A stretch of DNA of 64,000 nt from Ascidiimonas meishanensis (GCF_037782385.1 NZ_JBBEXD010000001.1:963778-1027777), one strand, 5' to 3'; numbered from the stretch's first letter, positions 8,661-18,292 are shown. The notes: generated from the sequence alone by a model not told the origin. A program made the numbers and translations.

Positions 8661-10697
8661 ATGAAAAAACTTCTGTTACTTCTTATGCTGATTTCAGGCT
8701 TTGCTGAAGCTCAGCAAAACAAAGATGGATGGACACTTAGTGCTGGGAAAGTAGATAAATACACTGGGGTTGTAACCGCCAACGGAAGAATTGGTATTCT
8801 GCCCTCTGCCAAGCCGTTTGAGGTTAAATCTATTATTTTGAATAATGTATACGACAAGGAATCTCCATTGGGGGTAAGTAGAATTTTATTAGGAATGAAT
8901 TTTGGTAATCTTGAAATGAAAATAGATGGAGAGCTTATTACCGAAAATAATATTTCTAATTGGAATCAAACTCTATATATGAAAGAAGCAGGGTTTACTA
9001 CTTCTTTTGATTTTAAAGATAAAGCAACTATAAGCTATACAATCTATGCACTACGTAATGTGCAATATACAGGCTATATAGATGTAAACATTGTACCTAA
9101 AAAGAATATTGAAGTTGAAGTTGCCGGAAAAATTATAACTCCAGAAGAATACAAAAATCCACTTAGCACTTTTAGAATATTACAAGATCTTGAAACCACT
9201 ATGCCTATTCTCCAAACGGTAGCTAAAAGTCGCTTAGAAAAACATACGGTAAGTACCTCGGCAACTTTTATATGGTATGACATAAATTCTACAAGAGAAA
9301 ATCAAAGACCTGAATTAACACCTAAAAAAATTAATAAATTTGAACATCAGGTATCATTTAAAAAATCATTAGCCAAGGGAAAAGCTTATGGCTTTGCGTG
9401 GACAGCTGCTCAATGCACTACACAAGATTTTGAAGATCCGCAATCTGAATCTGAAAGGTTTGTGATCTTTAATCTTTTAACTCCTAAAACAGAGTTATTA
9501 AAACAACATAAAAAGTTATGGGAGGAACTGTGGGAAGGAGATATTATAATAGAAGGTGATTTACAGTCGCAATTGGATGTTAGACTCGCATTATACCACT
9601 TATATGCTTTTGCTCGTGGAGATTCAAATTTAAGTATTGCTCCTATGGGACTCTCTTCCCAAAATTATAATGGGCATATCTTTTGGGATACAGAATTATG
9701 GATGTTCCCTCCTCTTTTAATGCTAAATCAAGATATTGCAAGATCTCTGGTGAATTATCGTTCAGATCGTTTACAAAAAGCCAAGGAAAAAGCCATTAAT
9801 TTTGGGTACAAAGGAGCTATGTTTCCTTGGGAAAGTGATGATACCGGCGAGGAAGCAACCCCTGCTTGGGCTCTTACAGGCACTTTTGAACATCACATTA
9901 CCGCAGATGTTGCTATTGCTTTCTGGAATTATTATAGAGTTACCAAAAATAAAAAATGGCTCTTTGAGCGAGGATATCCAATGATGAAGGAAATTGCAGA
10001 TTATTGGGTTAGCAGATCTTCAAAAAATAAAGATGGTAGTTATTCTATAAAAAATGTTGTGGGTGCCAATGAGTTTGCCCCTAATGTAAATGACAATGCA
10101 TTTACCAATGGTTCTGCCATTACAGCTTTAAAATTTGCAGTACAAGCGGCAAAAGAAACCAGTAATGCAGCAAATCCTTTATGGGAAGAGATTGCAGATA
10201 ATATCATTATCCATAAATTCTCAGACGGTACCACCAAAGAACACAAGGCTTATGATGGGGACATTATTAAACAAGCTGACGTAAACTTGTTAACTTATCC
10301 ATTATCTATTATTAATGACAAGGAGACCGTTTTAAAGGATTTAAAATATTATGAACCAAGACTCTCCCCGGAAGGTCCTGCCATGGGGCAATCTGTTTTT
10401 GCAGTAATCTATGCTAGGCTTGGTAATTCCAAAGAAGCGTTCCGATTATTTAAACGTTCTTACGAACCCAACAAGAGACCTCCTTTTGGAGCATTAGCTG
10501 AAGCAGCAACTAGCAACAATCCATATTTTGCAACGGGTGCGGGTGGAATGCTTCAGGTTGTATTGGCTGGTTTTGGTGGTCTTCATATAACTAAAAATGG
10601 GATAGAACAAATAAATCCAATACTACCAAAAGAATGGAAATCATTAACTTTAAAAGGCATTGGCACGGAAAAGAAGACATACCGTATTACCAAATAA
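8661..10697 (+). CDS. Secreted glycoside hydrolase family 65 enzyme
   Basis: GH65 enzymes hydrolyse or phosphorolyse alpha-linked disaccharides and glucosides such as trehalose, kojibiose or maltose. This 678-residue protein has a signal peptide (MKKLLLLLMLISGFAEAQ), an N-terminal beta-sandwich and an (alpha/alpha)6 barrel. The barrel has FWDTELWMFP (residues 341-350) and GANEF with Glu471, which lines up with the family general acid. A secreted location and the eukaryotic-glucosidase-like motifs argue for a hydrolase over a phosphorylase; the exact substrate cannot be read from sequence. No SusCD or sugar transporter is adjacent. It is a single gene, divergent from guaA. Confidence 0.88.
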   Translation: MKKLLLLLMLISGFAEAQQNKDGWTLSAGKVDKYTGVVTANGRIGILPSAKPFEVKSIILNNVYDKESPLGVSRILLGMNFGNLEMKIDGELITENNISNWNQTLYMKEAGFTTSFDFKDKATISYTIYALRNVQYTGYIDVNIVPKKNIEVEVAGKIITPEEYKNPLSTFRILQDLETTMPILQTVAKSRLEKHTVSTSATFIWYDINSTRENQRPELTPKKINKFEHQVSFKKSLAKGKAYGFAWTAAQCTTQDFEDPQSESERFVIFNLLTPKTELLKQHKKLWEELWEGDIIIEGDLQSQLDVRLALYHLYAFARGDSNLSIAPMGLSSQNYNGHIFWDTELWMFPPLLMLNQDIARSLVNYRSDRLQKAKEKAINFGYKGAMFPWESDDTGEEATPAWALTGTFEHHITADVAIAFWNYYRVTKNKKWLFERGYPMMKEIADYWVSRSSKNKDGSYSIKNVVGANEFAPNVNDNAFTNGSAITALKFAVQAAKETSNAANPLWEEIADNIIIHKFSDGTTKEHKAYDGDIIKQADVNLLTYPLSIINDKETVLKDLKYYEPRLSPEGPAMGQSVFAVIYARLGNSKEAFRLFKRSYEPNKRPPFGALAEAATSNNPYFATGAGGMLQVVLAGFGGLHITKNGIEQINPILPKEWKSLTLKGIGTEKKTYRITK

Positions 10698-10744
10698 AAA
10701 GAGAGATCTTAAAGCTCCTCATTTTTATGATTATTTGTTGGTAC

Positions 10745-12046
10745 CTAAATTGGCTCCGCGTATAAATCAAAATCAGCAGCATCTATAATTTTCAAAGTCG
10801 TAAAGTCTCCTATTTTAACATAGAATTTTGAAGCATCAATAAGTACTTCATTATCTACATCCGGAGAATCAAACTCTGTTCTACCCACAAAATAGCCTCC
10901 TTCTTTTCGGTCTATAAGACATTGAAAGGTCTTCCCTATTTTTTGCTGATTTAGTTCCCAAGAGATTTGTGATTGTATTTCCATGATTTCTGATGCTCGC
11001 TGTTGTTTTACTTCTTCTGGCACATCATCTTCCAGATTATACGCATGGGTATTTTCCTCATGACTATAGGTAAAACAACCCAATCGCTCAAAACGCATTT
11101 CACGAACCCACTCTCTAAGCACTTCAAAATCTTCTACTGTTTCACCAGGATACCCCACAATCAATGTGGTTCGTATCGCCATTTCTGGAACCATTTTTCT
11201 AAATTCCTGAAGTAGTTTTGTGGTTTTTGCTTTAGTAGTGCCCCTTCTCATAGATTTAAGAATAGGATCTGCAATATGTTGTAATGGAATATCTATATAA
11301 TTACAAATTTTAGATTCCGATTTCATAACTTCCAAAACATCCATTGGAAAACCGGTAGGAAATGCATAATGCAATCGTATCCATTCTATACCATCTACTT
11401 GTGCTAATGCTTTTAAAAGAGCGGCTAAACGACGCTCTTTATAAATATCTAACCCATAGTATGTAAGATCTTGAGCAATTAAAATGAGTTCTTTCACTCC
11501 TTTTGCAGCCAGTTTTTGTGCTTCTAAAACAAGATTCTCTATGGGCGTGCTTTTATGTTTACCACGCATTAATGGAATCGCACAAAATGAACAAGGCCTG
11601 TCACAGCCTTCTGCTATTTTTAGATAGGCATAATTTTTAGGGGTCGTAGTAAGACGTTCCCCTATAAGTTCATGCTTATAGTCTGCTCCTAAAGCTTTTA
11701 ATAAAACGGGGAGGTCTGAAGTTCCAAAATACTGGTCTACATTTGGAATTTCTTTTTCCAGATCTGGCTTATAGCGTTCACTAAGACAACCTGTTACAAA
11801 GACCTTATCTACTTCTCCTTCTTCTTTTTTCTGAACATACTCAAGAATGGTATTTACACTTTCTTCCTTTGCATTTGCAATAAAACCACAGGTATTGATT
11901 ACAACAATATTTCCGTCTTCTTCATGAGCTACTTCCTTTCCATTGGCTTTTAACTGTCCCATGAGTACTTCTGAGTCGTAAACATTTTTAGAACAACCAA
12001 GTGTAACTACATTAATTTTATTCTTTTTGAGTGATTTTGTTCTCAT
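10745..12046 (-). CDS. rimO: Ribosomal protein uS12 methylthiotransferase RimO
   Basis: RimO is a radical-SAM enzyme that adds a methylthio group to an aspartate of ribosomal protein uS12. The 433-residue protein has the N-terminal UPF0004 domain with its cluster-binding cysteines (LGCSKN, NTCGF, GCLSERY). The radical-SAM motif CDRPCSFCAIP follows, then a C-terminal TRAM domain. The segment TLGCSKNVYDSEVLMGQL is typical of RimO as opposed to MiaB. I used the ATG at 12044-12046 (MRTKSLKKNKINV); the longer frame starting at 12139 adds 31 residues that match no known RimO extension. It is divergent from the serine hydrolase gene. Confidence 0.96.
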   Translation of the reverse strand: MRTKSLKKNKINVVTLGCSKNVYDSEVLMGQLKANGKEVAHEEDGNIVVINTCGFIANAKEESVNTILEYVQKKEEGEVDKVFVTGCLSERYKPDLEKEIPNVDQYFGTSDLPVLLKALGADYKHELIGERLTTTPKNYAYLKIAEGCDRPCSFCAIPLMRGKHKSTPIENLVLEAQKLAAKGVKELILIAQDLTYYGLDIYKERRLAALLKALAQVDGIEWIRLHYAFPTGFPMDVLEVMKSESKICNYIDIPLQHIADPILKSMRRGTTKAKTTKLLQEFRKMVPEMAIRTTLIVGYPGETVEDFEVLREWVREMRFERLGCFTYSHEENTHAYNLEDDVPEEVKQQRASEIMEIQSQISWELNQQKIGKTFQCLIDRKEGGYFVGRTEFDSPDVDNEVLIDASKFYVKIGDFTTLKIIDAADFDLYAEPI

Positions 12047-12130
12047 TGCTTTTTCTTTAGCGCCTGCAAAAATACAACTTTTTAAACCTTTTGTATCTTT
12101 GAGAGTCCTATAAATCAAAACCACCTCACT

Positions 12131-13231
12131 ATGCGCCATTTCCTTTTCATGTTAAATTTCTTTTTTCTATGCTTAACGGTAGGCTCCTGTTCTTCACAAA
12201 CTGATGTTTTAACTGATACTGAAACTGAATCTGACCCAAATGAATTGTATTTTCCTCCCACTAATGATGATGATTGGGAATCTGTTTCTATAACTTCTTT
12301 AGGCTGGAATGAAAATGAGCTTCAGCCGCTCTACAATTTCTTGGAAGCGAAAGAATCACAAGCATTTCTCATTTTAAAAGATGGAAAAATAGCCGTTGAA
12401 GCCTATTTTAATGGTGGAAGTGCATCTCAAAATTATCCTTGGTTCTCTGCGGGTAAAACTTTATCTGCATTCACCTTAGGAATTGCTCAGCAAGAAGGTT
12501 TTCTGAATGTAGATGATTCATCTTCATTATATCTTGGGAATGGATGGAGTAGTTTGAGTGGCTCTCAAGAAGATCAAATAAGTATCTGGAATCACCTTAC
12601 AATGACAACTGGCATTGATTATAATATTTCTGATACCAATTGTACCGATCCAGAATGTCTCACTTATTTAAATACTCCCGGTAGTTTTTGGTTTTATCAT
12701 AATGCCACTTACACCCTTACACAAAATATTGTAGAAGGTGCAACAGGGCAAGAATTTTCTTCTTACTTTAATTCCAAACTTCGCAATCCAATTGGAATGA
12801 ATGGTGCTTGGTTATCCATTAACTTTAATAACATTTACGTAAGCACAGCGAGAAGTATGGCGCGTTTTGGTCTTTTAAATCTCAATAAAGGAAACTGGAA
12901 TGGCAACGTAATCCTTTCAGACATGCAATATTTTGAAGAAATGGTGTCTACCTCTCAAACACTTAATAAAGCGTATGGTTATTTATGGTGGTTAAATGGG
13001 AAAGATAGCTATAGAGTACCGGGTGGCACAACTCTTTTTCAAGGAAATTTAATTCCCGCCGCTCCACAAGATCTCATTGCTGGTTTAGGAGCAAATGATC
13101 AAAAATTATATATTGTACCTAGCCAGAATCTTGTAATCGTAAGATTAGGACAAGATGGAGGAGAAACACTTTTAGGCCCTTCAAGTTTTGATACTCTTTT
13201 ATGGGAAAAAATAAACGCCTTAATTAATTAA
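12131..13231 (+). CDS. Beta-lactamase-fold serine hydrolase lipoprotein
   Basis: This 366-residue protein belongs to the class C beta-lactamase/penicillin-binding-protein superfamily, whose members hydrolyse peptides, esters or beta-lactams. The signal peptide ends in a lipobox (LTVGSC), so it should be membrane-anchored. The nucleophile motif SxxK is SAGK in YPWFSAGKTLSAF, and YHN in FWFYHNATYTL fits the YxN motif. The closing motif is less clear, perhaps the GGTT of PGGTTLFQ. The short acidic stretch after the lipid cysteine (TDTETESDPNE) looks like a surface-exposure linker. Substrate is unknown and there is no sign it confers antibiotic resistance. It overlaps the end of the convergent 90-residue membrane gene by 4 bp. 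Confidence 0.85.
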   Translation: MRHFLFMLNFFFLCLTVGSCSSQTDVLTDTETESDPNELYFPPTNDDDWESVSITSLGWNENELQPLYNFLEAKESQAFLILKDGKIAVEAYFNGGSASQNYPWFSAGKTLSAFTLGIAQQEGFLNVDDSSSLYLGNGWSSLSGSQEDQISIWNHLTMTTGIDYNISDTNCTDPECLTYLNTPGSFWFYHNATYTLTQNIVEGATGQEFSSYFNSKLRNPIGMNGAWLSINFNNIYVSTARSMARFGLLNLNKGNWNGNVILSDMQYFEEMVSTSQTLNKAYGYLWWLNGKDSYRVPGGTTLFQGNLIPAAPQDLIAGLGANDQKLYIVPSQNLVIVRLGQDGGETLLGPSSFDTLLWEKINALIN

Positions 13232-13500
13232 AAGTTTTCATACAAATAATTAATGAGTCTAATTTCGTAAATTCTTAATAAGACAATAACAATAGCTCCA
13301 ATAATCGCAAAAGGCCAATTGTACTTTTTAGACCGGATAATAAGCCATCCTGCAATTCCAAAAACACTTAAGATCCCTACAATAATCAAATTAGGTAAAA
13401 ACCACATTCCTGTATAGATACCATACAACTTGACTCCAATATAAAAGAGACAATAAAAAGCTACTATTTTGGTGATTATAATTAGGTTTCTCTGTGACAT
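13228..13500 (-). CDS. Small membrane protein of unknown function
   Basis: This 90-residue protein is mostly hydrophobic, with about three membrane segments: near residues 8-28, 32-52 and 60-80. The connecting RSKKYNW is positively charged. I do not recognise the family. It lies 10 bp after the amidase gene on the same strand and probably ends that transcription unit. Its end overlaps the convergent serine hydrolase gene. Confidence 0.65.
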   Translation of the reverse strand: MSQRNLIIITKIVAFYCLFYIGVKLYGIYTGMWFLPNLIIVGILSVFGIAGWLIIRSKKYNWPFAIIGAIVIVLLRIYEIRLINYLYENF

Positions 13501-13510
13501 TAACTTGCTT

Positions 13511-15160
13511 TTATTTATAATTTTTTGGCGATTTTCTCACTTTTGTGGCATTCTCAAATGCATATCCTAATTTTAAAAGATGCTCTTCTGTAAAAGGCTT
13601 TCCTATAAAAGTAAGACTAATAGGCTCTCCAGACTCTTTATACCCCATAGGCACCGTTAAACAAGGATATTTGGCTACCGCCGCATAAGCCGCATGATAA
13701 TTATTAATTGATAATACCGCATCCAATTGGTAGGTATCCATTACCCTATCAAAAAACTTTCTAGCATCTTCCTCTAAATTTTGTTTAATCTTTTCAAGTT
13801 CTTCAAGCGTTGTAGAATCTTTAACAATTCCCTGGAATAATTGTTGCCCGTAAGGGGCTCTTACAAGAGAATCTTTAAGGTTAAACATCACTACATCTTC
13901 AATACTTTCCACTTTTATATTATCTTTTGCATAGGTTCTAAAGTACTTTGGAAGGTCATATTTCATATCAATATTCAACAAAGTTAAAAATCCTTCCAAC
14001 TGGATATCTTCGGGTTCAAATTCAACTATCTCTACGCCTTCTATTTTTAATTTTTCAATGGTTTCGCTGTAGATTTTATTTTCCAAAAGTGGCTTTAGCA
14101 CACCCATTTTTTTTCCTTTAAGAGAAGCTTTTAATAAGTTTTCTAGATAGTCCTTGTTGGTTTCAATAGATGCTGCATCTGTCTTATCTTTCCCTAACAT
14201 TGCGTTGAGAAAAATAGCATTATCTACAACACTCTTAGTCATTGGCCCTGGAGTATCTAGTGTACTTGAGATTGGAACAATACCAGACCTACTAAGCAAT
14301 CCTATAGTAGGTTTTAATCCTACCACTGAATTTTGACTTGAAGGAGACAGAATAGAACCAGCCGTTTCTGTTCCAACAGCAACCACTGCATAATTAGCAG
14401 CTACCGCAACTCCACTTCCCGAGCTTGAACCTCCCGTTTCAAACTTTTTTCTTCCATAGGGATTTAAGGTTTGTCCGCCTACTGCGCTATACCCTAAAGG
14501 GCAACCACTACAGAAATAATAAGCCCATTCGCTTAAATTTACTTTTCCTAAAATAAGTGCACCAGATTCTTTGATTTTACTGGTTATAAAAGCATCCTCC
14601 GTATAATTATCTTTCAGTACAAAAGCACCTGCGGTGGTAGGCATCCCTAAGGCACCAATATTATCTTTTAAAAGCACAGGCATGCCATACATTGAGTACA
14701 AATCAACATCTTGTATATTTTCATCTTTTTCTTTTGCTTGTTTAAGTACATCAGGATTTAGTGCTATGATTGCATTTAGTGAAGACGTATTATCACTTTC
14801 ATATTTTCTAATTCGGTATAAATAAAAGAGTATTAATTCTTCATAAGTTAACGTTCCGTCTTTGATTTGCTTTTGCAATTCTGGAATATTCTTTTCAAGG
14901 ATACTCGCTTTTAAACTTTCGTATTTCTCATTTCCAAAAGCGGATAGTGCTGTTTCAAAAGGTTTCCAAAATAAATTTTTGTCTACAAATTTTGAGTTCA
15001 GCAATTTAAAGCGCATTCTAGCTATCTCGTGGGTTTCTTGTTCTTCTAACTCTTCAGTTTCATCATAAGAAGACCAGACCACAGGATCTTCTACTATCTT
15101 AGATTCTTGTTTACACGCCACTAATAACAATACTAAGAGAAGGTATTTAAAATAATTCAT
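13511..15160 (-). CDS. Amidase signature family lipoprotein
   Basis: This 549-residue amidase-signature enzyme hydrolyses C-N amide bonds. The signal peptide MNYFKYLLLVLLLVAC places Cys16 in a lipobox, so it is exported and lipid-anchored. That rules out the GatA role in tRNA amidation despite the similarity. The Ser-Ser-Lys triad is visible: Lys in PVLLKDNIGA, Ser in TGGSSSGSGVAVAANYA and Ser in GTETAGSILSPSS. A 110-residue helical N-terminal extension precedes the catalytic domain, with LTYEELILFYLYRI as in peptide-amidase-like members. It could act on peptide amides or other cell-wall amides. It is preceded by an alpha/beta-hydrolase gene with an 11-bp gap. Confidence 0.9.
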   Translation of the reverse strand: MNYFKYLLLVLLLVACKQESKIVEDPVVWSSYDETEELEEQETHEIARMRFKLLNSKFVDKNLFWKPFETALSAFGNEKYESLKASILEKNIPELQKQIKDGTLTYEELILFYLYRIRKYESDNTSSLNAIIALNPDVLKQAKEKDENIQDVDLYSMYGMPVLLKDNIGALGMPTTAGAFVLKDNYTEDAFITSKIKESGALILGKVNLSEWAYYFCSGCPLGYSAVGGQTLNPYGRKKFETGGSSSGSGVAVAANYAVVAVGTETAGSILSPSSQNSVVGLKPTIGLLSRSGIVPISSTLDTPGPMTKSVVDNAIFLNAMLGKDKTDAASIETNKDYLENLLKASLKGKKMGVLKPLLENKIYSETIEKLKIEGVEIVEFEPEDIQLEGFLTLLNIDMKYDLPKYFRTYAKDNIKVESIEDVVMFNLKDSLVRAPYGQQLFQGIVKDSTTLEELEKIKQNLEEDARKFFDRVMDTYQLDAVLSINNYHAAYAAVAKYPCLTVPMGYKESGEPISLTFIGKPFTEEHLLKLGYAFENATKVRKSPKNYK

Positions 15161-15171
15161 AACAAAAAGAT

Positions 15172-16182
15172 TTATTGTTTGTGCGGACTCAGTCCCATAT
15201 GATTTTCTAAAAAGTAAAAAGTTTCTTTTGTAACAGAAGAGATATCTTTTGAAATAGTGTGTGATGCCAAAACGTGATGTCCCGCCTCTGCAAATGCTTT
15301 TTTATGTTTAGCTGATTCTGGTGTTCCAAGTTGGTCAAACATTCTTAACATAGCCGCTACAGAAACTACTTTATCTTGTTCTTCTTCATTTTTAAAATAA
15401 TACCCCATAAAAACAGGCTGCTTGACTTTTTCAAACGTTTTAGGAACCATCGTATAATTCAATAATACCTGAAGCTGGGGTAATGCTTCTACGTTATATC
15501 TGTGAGTCCAAAATTTTCTTCTAACAGCATTCACCTGAAATTCATAATAATCGCCATTGATCATTCTTGCAAATTGTAAACCCCAGGGGCCTCCTAACAA
15601 TTTTGCAGCAGAAGCATACAACTCAATGTTAGGTGAATACATAATAATTCCAGCTATACAAGGGTTTTCTCCGGCTAAATACAATGCTAAAGAAGCGCCA
15701 GTTGAAGTAGCAATCACTATTACTTTATCTCCTAATTTTGAAGCAATGGCAACGGCTTCCTTGGCTGAATCCATTAATTTTACTGCTGTCAGATTTCGCA
15801 TACCATTTATACCCTTAAAACCATGACCTTCTAAGCGAGGTAGGTAAAGATTACAATGATATCTTCTTGCTGTTTCTGTGTGCAGCGGAGCACCTTCTTC
15901 ACTACTAGCAGACCAACCATGTAAATATACAATACTGTATTTGGTTTTGGAAGGCACGCTATCTGCCCAAATAATCTTAGATTCATTACCCGGTTTTAAT
16001 TTATTACTATAACGAGCTTCTTTATCCTTAACCATCTCCTCCAGCTCTGCGAGATCTTCTGAGACTTCTGGCAGAAGCGGACTCAAGGACTTAATGGAAA
16101 TTACAGGGCCTGAAAAATACAGAACTAAAAGCACTCCCATTAAAATGATTATTCCTCCTATCAAGTAAAGCATTTGTTTCAT
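15172..16182 (-). CDS. Alpha/beta hydrolase, membrane-anchored
   Basis: This 336-residue protein begins with one membrane segment (MLYLIGGIIILMGVLLVLYF), then an alpha/beta-hydrolase domain facing the periplasm. The oxyanion region is VYLHGWSAS, the nucleophile elbow reads ATSTGASLAL (Ser in STG, a variant of GxSxG), and the final histidine is in AGHHVLASH. The substrate may be an ester or lipid; nothing more specific can be read. The ATG at 16180-16182 overlaps the stop codon of the DUF2911 gene (TGATG), showing coupling. Amidase and small membrane genes follow closely, suggesting one exported-hydrolase operon. Confidence 0.82.
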   Translation of the reverse strand: MKQMLYLIGGIIILMGVLLVLYFSGPVISIKSLSPLLPEVSEDLAELEEMVKDKEARYSNKLKPGNESKIIWADSVPSKTKYSIVYLHGWSASSEEGAPLHTETARRYHCNLYLPRLEGHGFKGINGMRNLTAVKLMDSAKEAVAIASKLGDKVIVIATSTGASLALYLAGENPCIAGIIMYSPNIELYASAAKLLGGPWGLQFARMINGDYYEFQVNAVRRKFWTHRYNVEALPQLQVLLNYTMVPKTFEKVKQPVFMGYYFKNEEEQDKVVSVAAMLRMFDQLGTPESAKHKKAFAEAGHHVLASHTISKDISSVTKETFYFLENHMGLSPHKQ

Positions 16183-17042
16183 CAATTAATGAGTTTCACC
16201 TTCCACTTTTTTATGTTGTACATATTTATTCTAACAAATTCATCTTTACCCAATGCTTGTGACATCTTCAATGAATTTTCAGCTGAATTTATCGCTTTTT
16301 TATATTGCCCTAAAGAGGCATAAACGAGAGAACGTACCCTGCTAATATAGTATTTTGAACCTTCAAGAGTTTCAGCTTTCTTTAACCAAATAAGACTTTG
16401 ATTTAATTGTTTATTTTGCTCTTGTAAATAACGAGCTGCCTGATAGAAGCTAGTTGCATTTGGATTGTTTTTCAATTGTTTTTCTATTTCTTCCATCATA
16501 AGCAGGTGGGTGTTCAATTTAATAGGAATGCGAATACGCGTATATGCCCACCTCCAATCCATATAAAGCGATTCATAACCTATTTCATTAAAACTTATAG
16601 TGAAATTTTCCTGAAAATCTTTGATTTCTTCTGGACTCACTTCTATTCTAAAAGCATCTTCTGCCGGATTGTACTCTTCTCTTCCATCGCCCCAATGTGA
16701 TGTGTTTTTATGGAAAACAATCTCCCATATATTTTCTTTAGGAAAAGCATACAAAGCATAGGTACCTGCCCGAAGCTTATTCCCCATAATGGTTACTTCT
16801 TGGGAAATTGTTAGCTTGGTAGACTCATTAGCGCCAACCCGCCAAATTCTTCCATAAGGAACCAATTCTCCAAAAATTTCTCTACCTCGAACCGCAGGTC
16901 TTGAATAATCAACTATAAAATTGGTGAGCCCTGCTTCTTGCTGGATTATTGCATGAGGACTAGACTTTGGGTGCGTAATTTGTGCATTTGTGAATGTTCC
17001 GAAACATAAGAATAAACCTATTAAAGAAAAATTTCGGAACAT
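16182..17042 (-). CDS. DUF2911 domain protein with TPR-like tail
   Basis: This 286-residue exported protein has a signal peptide (MFRNFSLIGLFLCFGTFTNAQ) followed by a DUF2911 domain to about residue 175. The domain has the family hallmarks DYSRPAVRGREIFGELVPYG, WRVGANESTKL and GTYALYAFP. The C-terminal 100 residues are helical with a tetratricopeptide-like pattern (NPNATSFYQAARYLQEQNK and ASLGQYKKAINSAENSL). DUF2911 proteins are common in Bacteroidota and have no proven function. It starts 34 bp after ftsY and is translationally coupled to the hydrolase downstream. Confidence 0.88.
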   Translation of the reverse strand: MFRNFSLIGLFLCFGTFTNAQITHPKSSPHAIIQQEAGLTNFIVDYSRPAVRGREIFGELVPYGRIWRVGANESTKLTISQEVTIMGNKLRAGTYALYAFPKENIWEIVFHKNTSHWGDGREEYNPAEDAFRIEVSPEEIKDFQENFTISFNEIGYESLYMDWRWAYTRIRIPIKLNTHLLMMEEIEKQLKNNPNATSFYQAARYLQEQNKQLNQSLIWLKKAETLEGSKYYISRVRSLVYASLGQYKKAINSAENSLKMSQALGKDEFVRINMYNIKKWKVKLIN

Positions 17043-17076
17043 TTTTGAAGTCTTAGTTTGCCAACTTTTATTAAAA

Positions 17077-18030
17077 TTATTTGAAAAACGAATCTACAAA
17101 TTCGTATTTATTAAATATTTGTAGATCTTCTATCCCTTCACCTACTCCGATATACTTGACAGGAATTTGAAACTGATCTGAAATACCTATTACAACGCCA
17201 CCTTTGGCAGTTCCATCTAATTTAGTTACCGCAAGAGAGGTAACCTCGGTTGCTTTGGTAAATTGTTTTGCCTGTTCAAAAGCATTTTGCCCTGTAGAAC
17301 CATCTAGTACCAATAGCACTTCATGGGGAGCATCTGGAACCACTTTTTGCATTACCCTTTTCACTTTAGTTAGTTCATTCATTAAATTTACCTTATTATG
17401 AAGACGTCCTGCCGTATCAATAATCACTATATCTGCATCTTGAGATACCGCAGATGTAAGTGTATCAAAAGCAACTGATGCGGGATCACTACCCATATTT
17501 TGACTTATAATAGGAACTTGCACTCTGTCTGCCCATATTTTTAACTGATCTATAGCCGCTGCTCTAAAAGTATCTGCTGCTCCAAGCACTACTTTTTTAC
17601 CTTGTTTTTTAAATTGATTTGCTAATTTACCTATCGTAGTTGTTTTTCCTACACCATTCACCCCTACCACCATAATAACATAAGGTTTTTGGTTGGTATC
17701 CAATTCAAAATCTGTAGCTTCACCGCTATTAGTTTCAGAAAGTAGTGCCGCGATTTCTTCCCTTAAAATTTTATTGAGCTCTTCTGTTCCTAAATATTTA
17801 TCTCTTGAAACTCTGGCTTCTATGCGTTCTATAATCTTTAGTGTTGTATCCACACCTACGTCACTACTCACCAATATTTCTTCGAGATTGTCTAGCACCT
17901 CGTCATCTACCTTTGATTTTCCTGCAACTGCTTTACTTAGTTTAGAAAAAAAACTGGTTTTTGATTTTTCAAGCCCTTTATCTAGGGTTTCTTTTTTATC
18001 TGATGAAAATATCTTCTTAAATAGACTCAT
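17077..18030 (-). CDS. ftsY: Signal recognition particle receptor FtsY
   Basis: FtsY is the membrane-associated GTPase that docks the signal recognition particle, so nascent membrane proteins reach SecYEG. The 317-residue protein has a short charged A region, then the N and G domains. GTPase motifs are GVNGVGKTTTIGKLA (G1), DTFRAAA (G2/insertion box), DTAGRLHN (G3) and TKLDGTAKGG (G4). The C-terminal GVGEGIEDLQ segment is also typical. I used the ATG at 18028-18030 (MSLFKKIFSSDKK), the family start; the longer frame would run into the preceding terminator. It begins a new transcript after the ribosomal protein group. Confidence 0.97.
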   Translation of the reverse strand: MSLFKKIFSSDKKETLDKGLEKSKTSFFSKLSKAVAGKSKVDDEVLDNLEEILVSSDVGVDTTLKIIERIEARVSRDKYLGTEELNKILREEIAALLSETNSGEATDFELDTNQKPYVIMVVGVNGVGKTTTIGKLANQFKKQGKKVVLGAADTFRAAAIDQLKIWADRVQVPIISQNMGSDPASVAFDTLTSAVSQDADIVIIDTAGRLHNKVNLMNELTKVKRVMQKVVPDAPHEVLLVLDGSTGQNAFEQAKQFTKATEVTSLAVTKLDGTAKGGVVIGISDQFQIPVKYIGVGEGIEDLQIFNKYEFVDSFFK

Positions 18031-18087
18031 TGATAGATTATATTCTATTGGGGATTCCCCGGTTGATTGCTCAAAGATATAAAACAA

Positions 18088-18116
18088 AAAGCTACTTTCA
18101 TTACGAAAGTAGCTTT
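18088..18116 (-). terminator. Terminator after the ribosomal protein group
   Basis: A perfect 12-bp inverted repeat, AAAGCTACTTTC and GAAAGTAGCTTT with a 5-nt loop, lies between the DUF4295 gene and ftsY. Read on the minus strand it ends in a run of five T, so it should stop rpmB-rpmG-DUF4295 transcription. Confidence 0.8.
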
Positions 18117-18139
18117 GCTATATCTGAAAATAGATGGTA

Positions 18140-18292
18140 TTATTTTTTATTCAACCAATCGTTCACTGCCTCTGGTGACATTACCGATTCTACAAAAACA
18201 TAAGCACCTGATTTAGGAGACTTAACCATTTTTATAGCTTTGGTCAATCTTTTAGAAGAAGTCTGTAATGTTGCTACTGTTTTCTTTGCCAT
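18140..18292 (-). CDS. DUF4295 protein, probably ribosomal protein bL38
   Basis: This 50-residue basic protein begins MAKKTVATLQTSSKRLTKAI and ends VNDWLNKK, matching the DUF4295 family that always travels with rpmB and rpmG in Bacteroidota. From memory, the Flavobacterium johnsoniae ribosome structure revealed an extra large-subunit protein, bL38, and I believe it is this family; the link should be confirmed. The gene is only 153 bp and easily missed. It lies 9 bp after rpmG on the same strand and is followed by a terminator, so the three form one operon. The high Lys content fits an rRNA-binding protein. Confidence 0.88.
   Translation of the reverse strand: MAKKTVATLQTSSKRLTKAIKMVKSPKSGAYVFVESVMSPEAVNDWLNKK

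Noticed and set aside
12131..13231. Beta-lactamase resistance gene
   Set aside because: The fold matches class C enzymes, but the broad family is mostly peptidases and esterases, and nothing here shows beta-lactam hydrolysis.
13511..15160. gatA, the glutamyl-tRNA amidotransferase subunit
   Set aside because: The lipoprotein signal, the long N-terminal extension and absence of gatB/gatC nearby argue for an exported amidase.
16182..16185. TTG start for the alpha/beta hydrolase gene
   Set aside because: An ATG one codon downstream overlaps the previous stop as TGATG and is the better start.
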